From Podospora bellae-mahoneyi (taxonomy: Eukaryota; Ascomycota; Sordariomycetes; Sordariales; Podosporaceae), in contig NC_085881.1 of the NCBI RefSeq assembly GCF_035222275.1, positions 434,001 through 498,000 on the forward strand: a DNA stretch of 64,000 nucleotides, in the 5' to 3' direction. This document shows positions 35,651 to 47,456 of this stretch, piece by piece. The notes below the pieces were generated by a model. It was given only the letters and a program-made list of their open reading frames with translations. It had not been told where the DNA came from and ran no database searches. The translations under genes and the position numbers were made by a program. Position 1 is the first letter of the stretch. Each line of letters opens with the position of its first letter.

Positions 35651-38600
35651 ACGAAAATATAGATCTAATCCATGCGTGAATGCCCGGTAGCGCAATACCC
35701 CAGTAGACTAACTTATTTCCCAACCAACTAACACAACAAACCCTGCAAAAGTAACCTTCTTGGCTTGGTATTCTACACTTTACTCTATTTTCGAACCTCA
35801 GACTGTTCCTCAGCGACCAAAAGAGATACCACCTCGTCGTCATGATTCCCCTCCTTCCCTATCAATCATGATTCACTAACAGGCCACCAGCTCCCACTAG
35901 TCGACGGGAACTCACATACCCTCCCCGGAGGAACTTCCCCGGCAGCAGCAGTAGCCAGCAGCGGGTCGCTACCATCCTGCCCTATCCGATTATTGCTCAC
36001 CGGTCAATCAAGTCAACTCCCTTGCGATCGACACTAGATCTGATCTGGTCAAGTGTTGTTCGGCCTTTCCACCCTTCCCGCCCAAGCTTTCCCGAAGATC
36101 GAGATTCGTGAGAAATCCCATGTTCCAAAGATCGGATTCCTGAGCGCGCGCGGCACGGGAGGGAGGTTCTAGACCTACAGCCAAGTATGGTAGAGAAGTG
36201 AGACAAACCTCAATATGGCCCGGTCATAATGAATTCAAAGATTGGGAAAGATGGACAAGTGTGCAAGACAACTGCCAAAAGCTGTTCTACCCTTCACACA
36301 CGGACACACGAAAGGGGAAGTGCGGTTCGAGAAGCGAACCATGCAATATGGGGGAAACAACAAAAAATACCACCTTAACCCGCTCTACCCGCGCGCTTTG
36401 GTAGCATTTGCCCCCTCCGGGCCTTCGGATCCGAATCAGATGGAGAGCTTGGATGCTTGATGCGCTGGCCAAATCCACGGCTTGGTTATTTGCTCAAACT
36501 CGCCTGCTTACTCATCCATCCGGTCACTAAACAAGAGGTTGGGAAGCCTGACTCTGGGCTGACCCCTCATTACCACACTCGTGTGAATGAGCTGGGCTTC
36601 TCGGGGCTGTCTGCCCCTCACTTTGCCAAGTCCAGGTCGTCACCATTCCTCAAGCCTCCCAAGCCCCAAAGAACTGTCACGATGAAGATCATTTCCTCCT
36701 TGTCACCCCCGTCTCATGCAAGCCAGAGCACAGAGTGGTGGAGTGACTGAACCACATCGCAAACCATCCGCCTCCCAAACAGGTCAAGTCAAGGTCGTAC
36801 GATGGAAAAGATACGAGCATTCTATGCCTATCCGCCAAGTTCATCAGACAACATCGATAATTGGGATAGAGAGAAGGTTGGAAAACATTCACCGACTGAC
36901 TAAATGGCCGTGCTCCCCTTGGCTTTCTTTGCCTTAGTCCCCGGAGGCGGATAGATGCCGAAGCTAAACTCGCCAGTCAATAAAATCTCCTATAGGTCAG
37001 TTCAGACACGAAGCTGTGCGTCAACTGGAGAGGTGTATGCGGTCAAGTAATAGTCCATATGACTTCCCTGGCTCTGAGACATGGCTTGCATTCGTATGGG
37101 GCAGACAGGCTGGGCATTGTCTCGAGTTTGAGTTCCGCCATACCTATGTAGAAAGTAACATGGTCTCTCCATCATGGATCAAGACTAGATCCAAGGAGAC
37201 TCGAGATACGGTGGCTGCATTCGGTCCTTTCAACGTGCAAGGTAGGACAGCTACTGCAATTGCTGTATGAGTCTCGGTTGTGGTTGGTTCTAAAAAAGAA
37301 TTGCCTTCCTGCAACTGCAGTGGTCTGATATTCCGACATCATGGTTTGGGGCTGCTCCCAATGTTTCTGTATCATGATATCTTGAAAACCACTCCAAGCA
37401 AGTGACGAGACCCTTTCTTGCTCTTGACCGGCTGCACATACAAGCATACACTTCGGTCCCGAGAAGCCTTCCCTGGAAGAAAAGCGCCACCAGGCCACTC
37501 CAAAAGGATTCGAAACGGCGGATACGTGGGTGGGGTCTTTGGCCCTGGTGAAAGCTGAACCTATCAACGACATCCAGACCTGGATAGAACCTCTGTGCTT
37601 CACGCGGCTGTTTGCCCGAAGGCGTCAGTCTCCCAAAAAAGACAGGCGAGTGTGTGTGAAGCAGCAGCATCGGCTTTCCTACCGAACCGGGCGCAGTGCA
37701 GATGCATCGAAAAGGGTCGAGATCGACAGATTCCAGCAAGAAAAGGGCTGCATGATAGCCGACCGACGCGGCTGAGAGATACAGATCAGGGTTCTTGCCC
37801 TCGCATACCGTCGAACAGTCTCAAAGAGAGGCGCGCCCACGATGCTCGGGACCGGCCAAATGTGTATGTGTGTGTGTGTGTTCTTGGTTGGCTGTTAGGT
37901 ATGTATTGTACTGCGTCTGTTCCAAACCTGTCCATAATCCGGGTCGTGATGACATATACGTGCGATGCGATACGCCTGTTGCTGGCGGCGATAGGTCTTG
38001 GTGAGTGTGCTACAGCATTTCTTGTCTATCTGTCAATCAGCTCTAGGTTTCCCTTCTCATTTGCCTCCACAAAACCCTGCATATCAGGCAAGGTCATTAA
38101 CACACCGCGATGAGGTCTGTTTGCTGGCCTGGAACCCGGCAATCGAAGAGGAATGTCCCAAACAGGGCTCGGTTGCGAGAAGGGTGGAGTTGCTTCATAC
38201 GTGTCAACGCGACACCTGATCCAAGGTCTTGAGTCACTTTGGTGATAATGTCGAGACGAATGGCCAGCGATGGTGGCTTTGTGCTACATAATTCGAAAAG
38301 AGGCAGTTAAGGAAGCGGCCCGCCCGCCACCCGAGAAGTTAAGCCGCTTCACACTGAAGAGTGTGAGTGATAGCGTGATGACATTGATCAAGTAATGTTA
38401 GCATGCAGGGAGTGGGTCAATCCAACCCTGTCCGCATCGTTTGAGCGCAACCACAGCATATGGCATCTTGAAAGATAGCTAACTCTTTATGATCAGTGGT
38501 AATGGGTGCGGGGTTGTGAGTGCGTAGTGAATTCGAGGAACCCAGCCACAAGTTGGACAGGCCGATGTGACAAGTGGTGAAAAACGTGGCTTCGAAGCCA

Positions 38601-41224
38601 TGGTGGAATGTTGGAATGGCGGAAAGGCCACCCGGCGCAAGTAGCCGAGCCATGAGCAGATCTGAACTCGCTGGGGCATCCGTTAGCGTAATTTAACTGA
38701 TAGAAGAGCACAGAGGCGGAATTGTAACGCGGGCCGTTAGCAATAGAATGCGTGTTCGGAACCACGGGGTTGCACCAGGATGCGTAAAGGGCTACCTTGA
38801 GGTGGCCTTCTCGTGCCGCAGGAGTAGTGTGGTTGGGGTGGTTAAGGTGGTCCATGCACAACCCCAAGGTGATGTCGTCAACGAAAACGGTGATGGCCGG
38901 CTGGTGAACGAACCGCGTAGCGACCAGTCCGCGGGAGGTTGAGAATGCCTTGGTGAAGAGGGCGATGCTCGCTAGTAAGTTAATGAATTCCCGAGGCAGG
39001 GAACTTTCCCCCGCGTGTTGTCTCCCGTGTGCTCACTCTAATAATTAACTTCTGTGGCCGATTCCCATTACCCGGGAAGACGGATGGGATGGGGATGGTT
39101 TCCTAGAATAGAACATCAGTCGTCTTTAATTGCCTGCTCCTGCGCAGGCCAGTCTCGTGCGAGAGATGTAGGTCAGTTATTGCTTGTGGGGGCAGGCGGA
39201 AGACGCGGATTGCTTAAAACATCCTTTTAAGCGGGGGACGGCAGGGAGAGATGAGGGACTGCTCTTTTGCCTAGAAAACAGACAGCTTTTGTTGCTTGAA
39301 GTCAAGGAAATAGTGTGCGGGACAAGGCGGGTTGGACCCAGGCACAGTGGGGGTCTGGATCAAGTGGGTGAGGGGACCCTGGCCCATCTGGACCGTGCGC
39401 TGTCCTGAGCAATTCTATTGGCCAGAAGGCATGTACGAGTTCCTAATCGGGAAGGCAGAGCTAGCAGGGTATCCCAGCCTAGGTTTGAAGGGGCATCGGC
39501 CCTGCCCTGGCACCAACTTCCAGTAGTGAGTCTTGTTTCTGTTCAGTGCTGGATCGGGAAGCGTTGAACCATCGACAAAGCGTTGATCTCCAGGGCAAGG
39601 TGCTAAGCTATCTTGGAATGTGCAGAGTGTTTTCTTGATATTCTCTCCGTAGTGCACATCATTCTTGACAGTGGCGATCAACTATGTGAAGAGGGCGGGG
39701 AAGCTTTATCTCCAGCGCTGTGGTGGTAACTCCGGAAGCTTAGGTAGGAGGGAACAAATTGAATATGCAAATAAATCTCGACAAGCAGTAAGCTAGCCTC
39801 CCAAGAAAACGACTCTTATACACAGCTGCATCTTTTAACCGTTGCTGCCTCGGGTCATATCACCATCAGTCCACAGTCTCAACGGCCATTGCAACCCGTG
39901 GGTTCCTCGTTTATGTTGGTTTCATACGGCATGATGAGTGTTGTGAGCTCTGGGTTCGTGGGGTGGAATTCTCATGTCAAGGTCTTGGCAAGGGATTTAT
40001 CACTGCACCCCGGTTGATATGGTCTTTATTATGCAGTCGATCATATATTCGTACCCAACCTGGGCTACTTTATTTAGACCTCGCCGTTTCTTTCATCTGC
40101 CATTCTGGAATAACTAGCACATTTGTGGCTTCTGGGATGTGAATGAGCCTAAACTCTTCAAAACCGTCTGTCTTAATCTGTGGGCAGCGAAAAGAAAAGG
40201 GCGAAAGTCATATCATTTGAATCTTGTGCCCAGCCAGTGTGAGGCAATACATCACTGGTATGCTCGGGCTTGCCACCCACTCCAAGTGGATGCTCTCCTT
40301 TCTTGGCTGTGAAATGGTGACATCTGTAATACCGCTTCGTTCCAGTCCCGGGCCCATCTGCGGGCTCTGTGCTGAACTCACTCTGTATCGTATCCAAGAA
40401 ACTTCCAGCTGAATCATCGTCCCGGAGAACCCCACCCAAAACGACCAACCAAGCAACTGGGACACACTGTGCAGTGAAATGGCTCGAGATGTTGTACAAC
40501 CAGGATTCTTGGCATTCTGTCTTTACTCTTTTTGATTCTCTTTCTAAATGTTGCGTAGCTAGGATACAGTACATGAGGGCCGGCAAAACAAACGCTAAAA
40601 CACCAAATCAAGCCAACCCTCTAACTGTGTTGATACCAAAACAAATATCCAGGTCAAATGTTCCCAAGCCATGTGGCATTACAGCCACGAAACAGTCGAA
40701 GCACCGCCACCCATCGTGCAGACTCGAAACCTGAAAGCATCCGTTAGGCATATTAGCCAAGACCTGTTCCAACTCTTTTGTTGGGCCTCAACGGTCAACC
40801 GTGAGGACCGGCCCATTTCTCCCAGAATAACGACAACTCCCAAACACCAGACGCATTGAAAATCCCCCACAAACGCCTTGATTTCGCCAAATGCACCCAA
40901 CCAAGGCCATATACGACTGGGGACTGTGAGCGAGACAGTCACCCCATCCTCTCCTGATGTAGGCCGACTAAGGGACCTCCCACCAATCAACGACAGAAAA
41001 AGAAAATAGACAATAACGATTATCTCTCTGAGCTGGTCATCAACGGTCATCAAATCCCCGACGCTGCGGTAGCGACCCGATCGGAAAAAGGAAACGACAA
41101 GAGCGAGAAGAAATTGAGACCCAGGAAGAAAAAGTCCTTCGGAACTCCGGAATACAGTTGGTGTTTGACGGGAGAGGGGAGCTGCAGATGCAATGGACCG
41201 TTGTCGTTGCATCGGGGCGGACGG
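35651..41224. other. Gene-poor stretch between the AT-rich relic and the AflR-like regulator
   Basis: About 5.6 kb with only short frames of random appearance on both strands. A GT dinucleotide tract lies at 37861-37882. The part next to 41225 is expected to be the 3' UTR of the AflR-like gene. No RNA gene was recognised. Confidence 0.5.
37861..37882. repeat. GT dinucleotide tract
   Basis: Alternating TG repeats interrupted once by TA, about 22 bases, in gene-free DNA. This is a microsatellite. Confidence 0.85.
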
Positions 41225-42466
41225 CTATGTGTAGGCAATGTCGCCTTTCCTGTGGTGTATGACTTCGAGGGTGGACCCGAGGTTGTGCCCGAGGTATCCA
41301 ATCATGGCCCGGCTGACTTCGGGGTCTTCAGATAGATCTGCACAGACCTCACGAAACTGAGCATACACCTCTTCCAGCTTTCGTAGCTCACGAGCCAGGA
41401 TCTCCAGCTCGAGCCATCTTCCCTCTTCCCCCATAAGCGTGTATCCGCCCAGGCTAACTCCCAGCCCATTTGGTGACGTCGCCGCTGGTATACTGCCGTT
41501 GTCAAAATAGGTGTGGGATGCGTTCTTATAGAAGGAGGTGATCTTGCCAATGACGGTCGCGAGCAGCATCGCTGCCGTGTGTGTTCCTGACCTGCTCATG
41601 CATCGTGGGCAACTGAGCATTGAGGCACATCCCTCCACTGCTTTGCGGTTCAAGGACAGCACGAGGTCGAAGGGTGGCGCTCCAGGGCTGGAGGCATTGT
41701 GAAGTGCTTGTAACGACTGCAAACAAGCGGTAAAGCATGTGCAGGAGCCCCCAGAGCTTGCCGAGCTCGACGAGGACTTTGTCCTTGGTGTTGACCTCAG
41801 CTGGGGCGTCGCGGTAGGGCTGGAGAAATAGGTAGCTGACATGCTTCCAGGCGTCGGGATCTGTGTTTGGCCGTATGTGTACATGTCTGCGGCAGTTGGA
41901 TCGGTCCAAGTCGGCATGGCTGCCGACATGGCAAAGTCGTACGAATGGGAGCGCCCGTGGTTGAGCTGGGCTGCCATGGCTGGGGAGTCAACAAACTGGG
42001 AAGACATGTCGTTGGGTGGGGTCCAAGGCATGCCTGTCGAGTAGATGTCGGTGGCCATTGTCGGATCCACGTGGGTGGTCGAACCTGTTTCCATACCCAG
42101 CATAGCCAACCCAGACATGGAATGCGTTCGGCTCATGCTTCCATCCACGCTGGTGGGAGGTGTGTGCCATCCAGTTTCCAGCTTGTATAGTGGGTGCGCT
42201 GTCTGGTGGACCGAGTACAGCATGCCCTTGTCGTCAGATACTGGCGAGGTCATTCCCGTCATATCAGTGGGCGTTGTCGACTGTATGTTGGAGCTGCCAT
42301 CGGATTTTGGTTTCCCGGCCCTGCTAGATGGGGAGTACCGGCATTCGATCCCACAAGCTAGACAGCGAGAACATATTGGCCTTGCCTTGGAGCACTTGAC
42401 CTTGGCATGAAAGCAGCCATCACATGAGGCGCGTAGACGAGGTTGACGGGGCTTTGAGGAAGCCAT
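41225..42466 (-). CDS. AflR-like Zn2Cys6 transcription factor
   Basis: A single-exon gene for 413 residues. The N-terminus has a textbook zinc cluster, CX2CX6CX6CX2CX6C at Cys15, 18, 25, 32, 35 and 42, preceded by the basic RLRASC segment and followed by a linker (YSPSSRAGKPKSD) as in AflR-family proteins. The middle (about 60-220) is Ser/Thr/Pro/Met-rich and probably disordered. The C-terminal 190 residues resemble the AflR regulatory domain: a CFTACLQSLQALH helix, a LSLNRKAVEGCASMLSCPRC block, then a helical LELEILARELRKLEEVYAQF segment. Such proteins are usually pathway-specific activators of polyketide clusters and bind TCG(N5)CGA palindromes; one exact site sits in the PKS promoter. The start is the first ATG and puts the cluster at the usual distance from the N-terminus. 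Direct control of the PKS is inferred. Confidence 0.9.
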   Translation of the reverse strand: MASSKPRQPRLRASCDGCFHAKVKCSKARPICSRCLACGIECRYSPSSRAGKPKSDGSSNIQSTTPTDMTGMTSPVSDDKGMLYSVHQTAHPLYKLETGWHTPPTSVDGSMSRTHSMSGLAMLGMETGSTTHVDPTMATDIYSTGMPWTPPNDMSSQFVDSPAMAAQLNHGRSHSYDFAMSAAMPTWTDPTAADMYTYGQTQIPTPGSMSATYFSSPTATPQLRSTPRTKSSSSSASSGGSCTCFTACLQSLQALHNASSPGAPPFDLVLSLNRKAVEGCASMLSCPRCMSRSGTHTAAMLLATVIGKITSFYKNASHTYFDNGSIPAATSPNGLGVSLGGYTLMGEEGRWLELEILARELRKLEEVYAQFREVCADLSEDPEVSRAMIGYLGHNLGSTLEVIHHRKGDIAYT

Positions 42467-44461
42467 GTTGAAAAGGGTGATGTGTTGTAAGATTGCAGTC
42501 AGATGGAGTATAAACAGCTGAAAGTGTGTTGCGAAGTAGAGGCGAGGTGACAGTCGGAGGGGTCAGGGTGATAATAAGACGAATTTGAAGAACAAGGGGT
42601 GTGTGAAGGGTGCGATGGAGGTGGGGAGAGAGTATAATATAACGTTTGGCGGCTCGAGGAGGCTGCAGGAAGAACTACGTAAGGTGTTATGGGGGCAGTA
42701 ACTCGGAATGATAAGGCGGGCGGAAGGGTTGATCAGGTCTTGAGAGCCCACGAGGAGGAGACGTAAGATGCCACAGCCATTACCCAAGCCCTTTTCGGAC
42801 GGATCCAGCAGCGGGAGTGAGCGGTAAGCTGACCTTGGACGGAGCAAACGCGTTTGAGAGGGGGAGACAATTAAGTTTAAAGAAGCGAGGGCAGGAGGAC
42901 CAAGTAGCTTGACGCTTAAAAAGAAAATACCCAGGGGCTCGAGGAGGCCCGGTTAAAAGAAAAGAAGCCGTCCACCGCGCTAATGCCCGGACGATATTTT
43001 AGAGACACGACCCACTTGAGCGACGAGTTGTGTGAGACCTGCTCGGTGGAATATCTGTGGTAGGGCAGCATTCTTTTCTCCTGGTGATTGACAAGGAAGC
43101 GGGAAGGAGAAAAGGTCCCTGAAGTCATGGGACAGGGACAGGCAGGCCATACTCGTTGCTACATGACTGAACCGTTCTCATACAGGGCACGCGCCAGTGG
43201 CGCTGGTGAACGGCCAGGTTAGCATGGACAGAATCATATGAGGCCCTCGAGCTCTCTGGCTTTCGTCTCATTCGAAGCCATGGGGCCACCAAACACGGAA
43301 TATGGACGACCTGCGCGATCTGATGGTTGTGCCGGTGTATAGATCCGACAACTGGACATCGTGAGCTGGATGCCGTCCTTGATGCAAAATGAGATGAAAG
43401 ACGGCACAACTCGCTCGGGACGGAACCTTGCAAGACAGGCCCCTCTTCTGTTCCCAGCTCCAAGCAACAACGGATACTAACAAACAGGAGAGGCGCAAGA
43501 GGCTTGCCGGGGTGAAGGAGCTTGTGTGGGAGAGATGTGAAGCTGGGTGTATGACGCAGTGGCCACTCGAGTGCTGAGGAACCACCTACCTGATCCCACA
43601 CCCTCTTCTTCCTGCGGCTTGAGCCTCGCACATTCAATATGCAAGCGTGTGAATGCATAAGCGGGGTGTGGGTGGGGGCAATGTCAACACGGTGAGCTTT
43701 CTGGGTGTCGTACCTTGTATCTGCGTCCAGCCAAGGCCTGGAGTCCAGGGAGGTAGCGAAAAAGACCAGACGGGACTGGGGCATAGTCGAGGTTGACCTT
43801 GTGGGCATGCTCCGAAGTTGCACTGGGCTTGCTGGAGTGCCACGGAAAATACGATGCAGGTGGCATGCATCCTGCAAATAGAGCACGCACCTGCAAGGCA
43901 GGCAGACAGTTACAGGGTCTCGAGCTCATGGTAGCGCGAAAGGAGAAGTAAATCTCGTCTTCTTCTCCTCCTCCCCTGATTCCCAGGGACCAGCACGCAA
44001 TCGGCAGCTGAGCTATTGGCAGTTGGTCGACGTTTGACTGTTAAGCCAACAGGTTAACGGCGCTATTCTAGAAAACGGCTGTTAGTGCGGTTCCAGGAAC
44101 GACAAAGGATGCTCGACAATGGGGTGGTAGTGGTGGGGGTGGTGCCACAGTTACTGCGTTAGTCCGGAGGCTACCTTGGTTGACTTCCCCAGCCTACCGA
44201 CCGATACGGAAGACAAAGTCACTGTTCCGAACTGCGTTGTAGTTCGTGACTGGCTCGTAACCAAGGAGAGATCAGCCAATCAATCCAAAGGACTCGAGCG
44301 AGAGATTGTTGGTTTTCTTCTGCGCTCCATTGGACGAGAGACATCTGCGCACAGATGGTTCCCAGAGGCAGAAATATCTGTCCTGTCTTTTCCATGGTCC
44401 CAGGTCGCCGTCCCTGGCTGGCTCGGTTCCAGTCCAGCTGGGGCTGGCTGGCTTGTTGGCA

Positions 44462-44481
44462 GTGAGGTGAGGTGAGGTGAG
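44462..44481. repeat. GTGAG pentanucleotide tandem repeat, four copies
   Basis: Four head-to-tail GTGAG units in otherwise unremarkable intergenic DNA. This is a simple microsatellite. Confidence 0.85.
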
Positions 44482-47413
44482 TGACGGAGCTGGAAGAAGG
44501 AGAGTTGCCACCGCTGCTTGGGCTGACGAGGACTCGTGCAGAAGGGCATCATCGTGAAACATAACAATTCTCTGTTGCAGGCAAATGCCCTAGAGAGGTG
44601 GTCAAGGTGATGGAGTCGAACAGCTTGCCGGCTCGGAGAATTTGGTCTCCACTGCGGTCCGCTAGTGTGAACTGTGGAGATTCGAGGTGATGCCAAGGGT
44701 TGCTTACCTAAGGTAAGCATATACCTGACCTGAGAACAAGCAACGGAGCACAGACAATATCATCAACAACCCGATTTCCGAGCAGAGGGAACCATCATCA
44801 AGACCAAGTCCGTGCCCTCTCCGTCTGCTGGGCTCCCATCTGCCGATCGTTCGTCGCCGCGGATGCTCCAAGACACAGCATCGGATCACGGATGCGGAGG
44901 ATTTTCGACCTCCTTTCTCTGCCGCATCTCGCAACGGTGTGAGAAGCTTGTCAAAGCCCGCAACCGCTCTCGCGAGGCCTGTCAGCAGACACATCAATCG
45001 GCCCTAATGCGCAGTCGACAACTTGACCGCTGACTGGCCGTTTTTGGAACATTCGACACAGGTTGTGCAAGCAGTTGCTGATCGCCATCTTCGACAACAA
45101 GTCCCCCTCCCCCGAGGGCAGGAAACCAGACCCACGCATATGGAACTCCCATCTGGAACATGGAAAAATCTCCTGATTGTGATGTTTGGCCTACCAAGGA
45201 CACTTTTAACGGCGATCCACCCTCCATTGTCCCAGCTTTCTGCCCTGGCGGTTGACGTGGCGCCCGTTTGAAGAAGGTAAACACCCAACAACCACTGAGG
45301 ACCTCCCGTCGGAAATGCAGGCGGGCCGATGAGAGACAGTACCTGTCTGCCGAAACTCCAGACGGAAGCCCGTGTGCTTCTTCAACACCTCAAGCGTCAA
45401 TTTCCCTGTTATCCGATCAAAACAAAACACCTTGGCACCAGTGGAATCGCGTCTTCGGCAGTCTATTGTGCTGCACATCATTGAACCCCAGAACAACAAG
45501 CCACCAGAGACGATTTGTTCCGGCTTCCGAGATATCTCAACATGGTGGAATACGGATCGACGTATCTTAGTGTTTATTCTCATCTTGTTCAGCTGAGCTC
45601 ATCTCTGGACTGACTGTACGCCCTCCGTCTTATAGATCTGGACATAGAGATTGCCGGGATCGGAGCAGTATCACCGCCTACACTGGAGCAATGGCCCCTA
45701 TGACAATCAGCCGGCTGAAACGTTGCGGTGAAAGAGCGAGAAGGTTGGAGATCAGGGTACGAGCATCCCAAATTCAGTGCCGACTCTGGAGATTCCCATC
45801 CAGATACCTCTGCCATCCGGCAGCCAGCCGACCGAGGCTTCCTGCGTACGCTGCCGATCACTACTACGTCTTCAGGGATTACTTACTTGGTTCCTCGAGG
45901 TCACGGCAGATGCATGCCTTAGGGCCCTGGCCGCCGCTGTCCAGCGTGGCTCAGGCGGATGGAGATCAACATCAGAATCGGCGATGCCTTCGAACAATCA
46001 GCGTGTCACAAGCTTTATTATGGCGTTTTCCCAGGTCTTTGCAATATTAAAAATACGGAAAGCACAGGCCAGTGTCATTCTTGATTAGGCATCTGGCGGT
46101 GACCTTTGTCATGGGTTGTCCTCAGTGACTCGGGTGACTGCATAGGAGGCACCAATAGGCTCAAAACCAGCACTTGCGATTATCGAATACATGCATATAG
46201 AATCGCGGAAAATACCCTCGCTGGGACAGCTGATGTGTCAGTTGCGGGAACATTGTCGAGAGAAGCTTCTCCAGTCAAGCCACATCACGGAATGGCATCT
46301 CGACGCCGCCTGCTTGCTTCTTCCTGGGGAAACCAAGGCATTGGAGGAGAAGCCTTCTTGCCTTTGCAGTAGGACCTGTCAGCTTGATCGTCAGCGCTTC
46401 CCTCCCCTCCCTTCAGAATGCGAGAAATCCCAACGGCGCACATGTCAGCAAGCACACTATTTCTTGGGCTGGCCCGTCACATGCTCTTAAAACTATCACG
46501 AGATTTTGAGTGGTGGATTTGATGATGACGACAAAAACACCAGCGACTTCTGCAGGGTGTTATTTTTAACAAGCATCCCTTGCCCATTGACTGCTCTCAT
46601 GTGTTGGCTTTGCCTTTGCCGCGCTTGTCTCTTACCCATCTTGCAGATATTGCCCTGCACAGCTCGCTAGCTCAGGGACCGGTCAAACTCTACAGTTCCC
46701 AGAAGAGCCAGACGCGCTGCACCCACCCGGACCTCTTCTTCTCAGGCACAACATCTCCATGAAAATATCGCCATCCATATTTCTCTCCTGGTTCCCGAAG
46801 GCCCGGTGCCTCATGGAAGACGGCTATGTTGGGACGATCTTCGGATATCGGAAGGATCCCGTCAGCAAAGGGATAGACGACGACCGGGGCCCGGGGAACC
46901 CACGTCTGCGATAACACCGAACCCGATGAGCGTACATGATGCTCTTTTGGAGTTTACGATAGCTCTCTGGCAGGGGTGGTGGTACATGATGTCTAGCAAC
47001 ATGGGGGACCCCCAATTTCTTAGGATGTTTCCCGGAAACATATTCTATCACCGGGGCCCTGTTCCCCCACGAGGGCCCTTTCGGTCTGCATATGGTGGAA
47101 CAAGCAATGTGCAGTCTTCAGGGAAGGGATGTGTTGGGTTTTTGGCCTTGCTCAGAAAAGGGTAAGTTGTACAGGTTGGATGCAAATACCCGATTTCTCC
47201 TTTTTCTTTCTCTCTTTTTACTCCCTTTTCCCATGTCTCTCCTGCCCTTACCGGGTATGTCCTGGTAAGATAAAAGAAGCGTATGCAGAATCATGTTGAC
47301 TGTGCATATATTCGCCAAACCCTTGAGCTTGCTTTTTGGGAAGAGGGGTGAAGCGCCCATAGTTACGCAAGGAGGTTATATACGAAGGAGTGGTGGATGT
47401 GCCATTTCAAAAG

Positions 47414-47456
47414 TGGGTGGGGGAGGGAAGCGGGAAGAAAAGGGGGTGGGGGGGGC
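47414..47456 (+). repeat. G-rich tract with quadruplex-forming pattern
   Basis: Six or more runs of three or more G separated by one to six bases on the plus strand, satisfying the common G3+N1-7 quadruplex pattern. It lies in gene-free DNA; a second G run follows at 47571-47584. Confidence 0.7.

Noticed and set aside
43125-43886. 253-codon frame on the minus strand upstream of the AflR-like gene
   Set aside because: Long, but rich in His, Ser, Arg and Pro with no domain, and several other frames are open across the same DNA. I see no splice structure or family resemblance.
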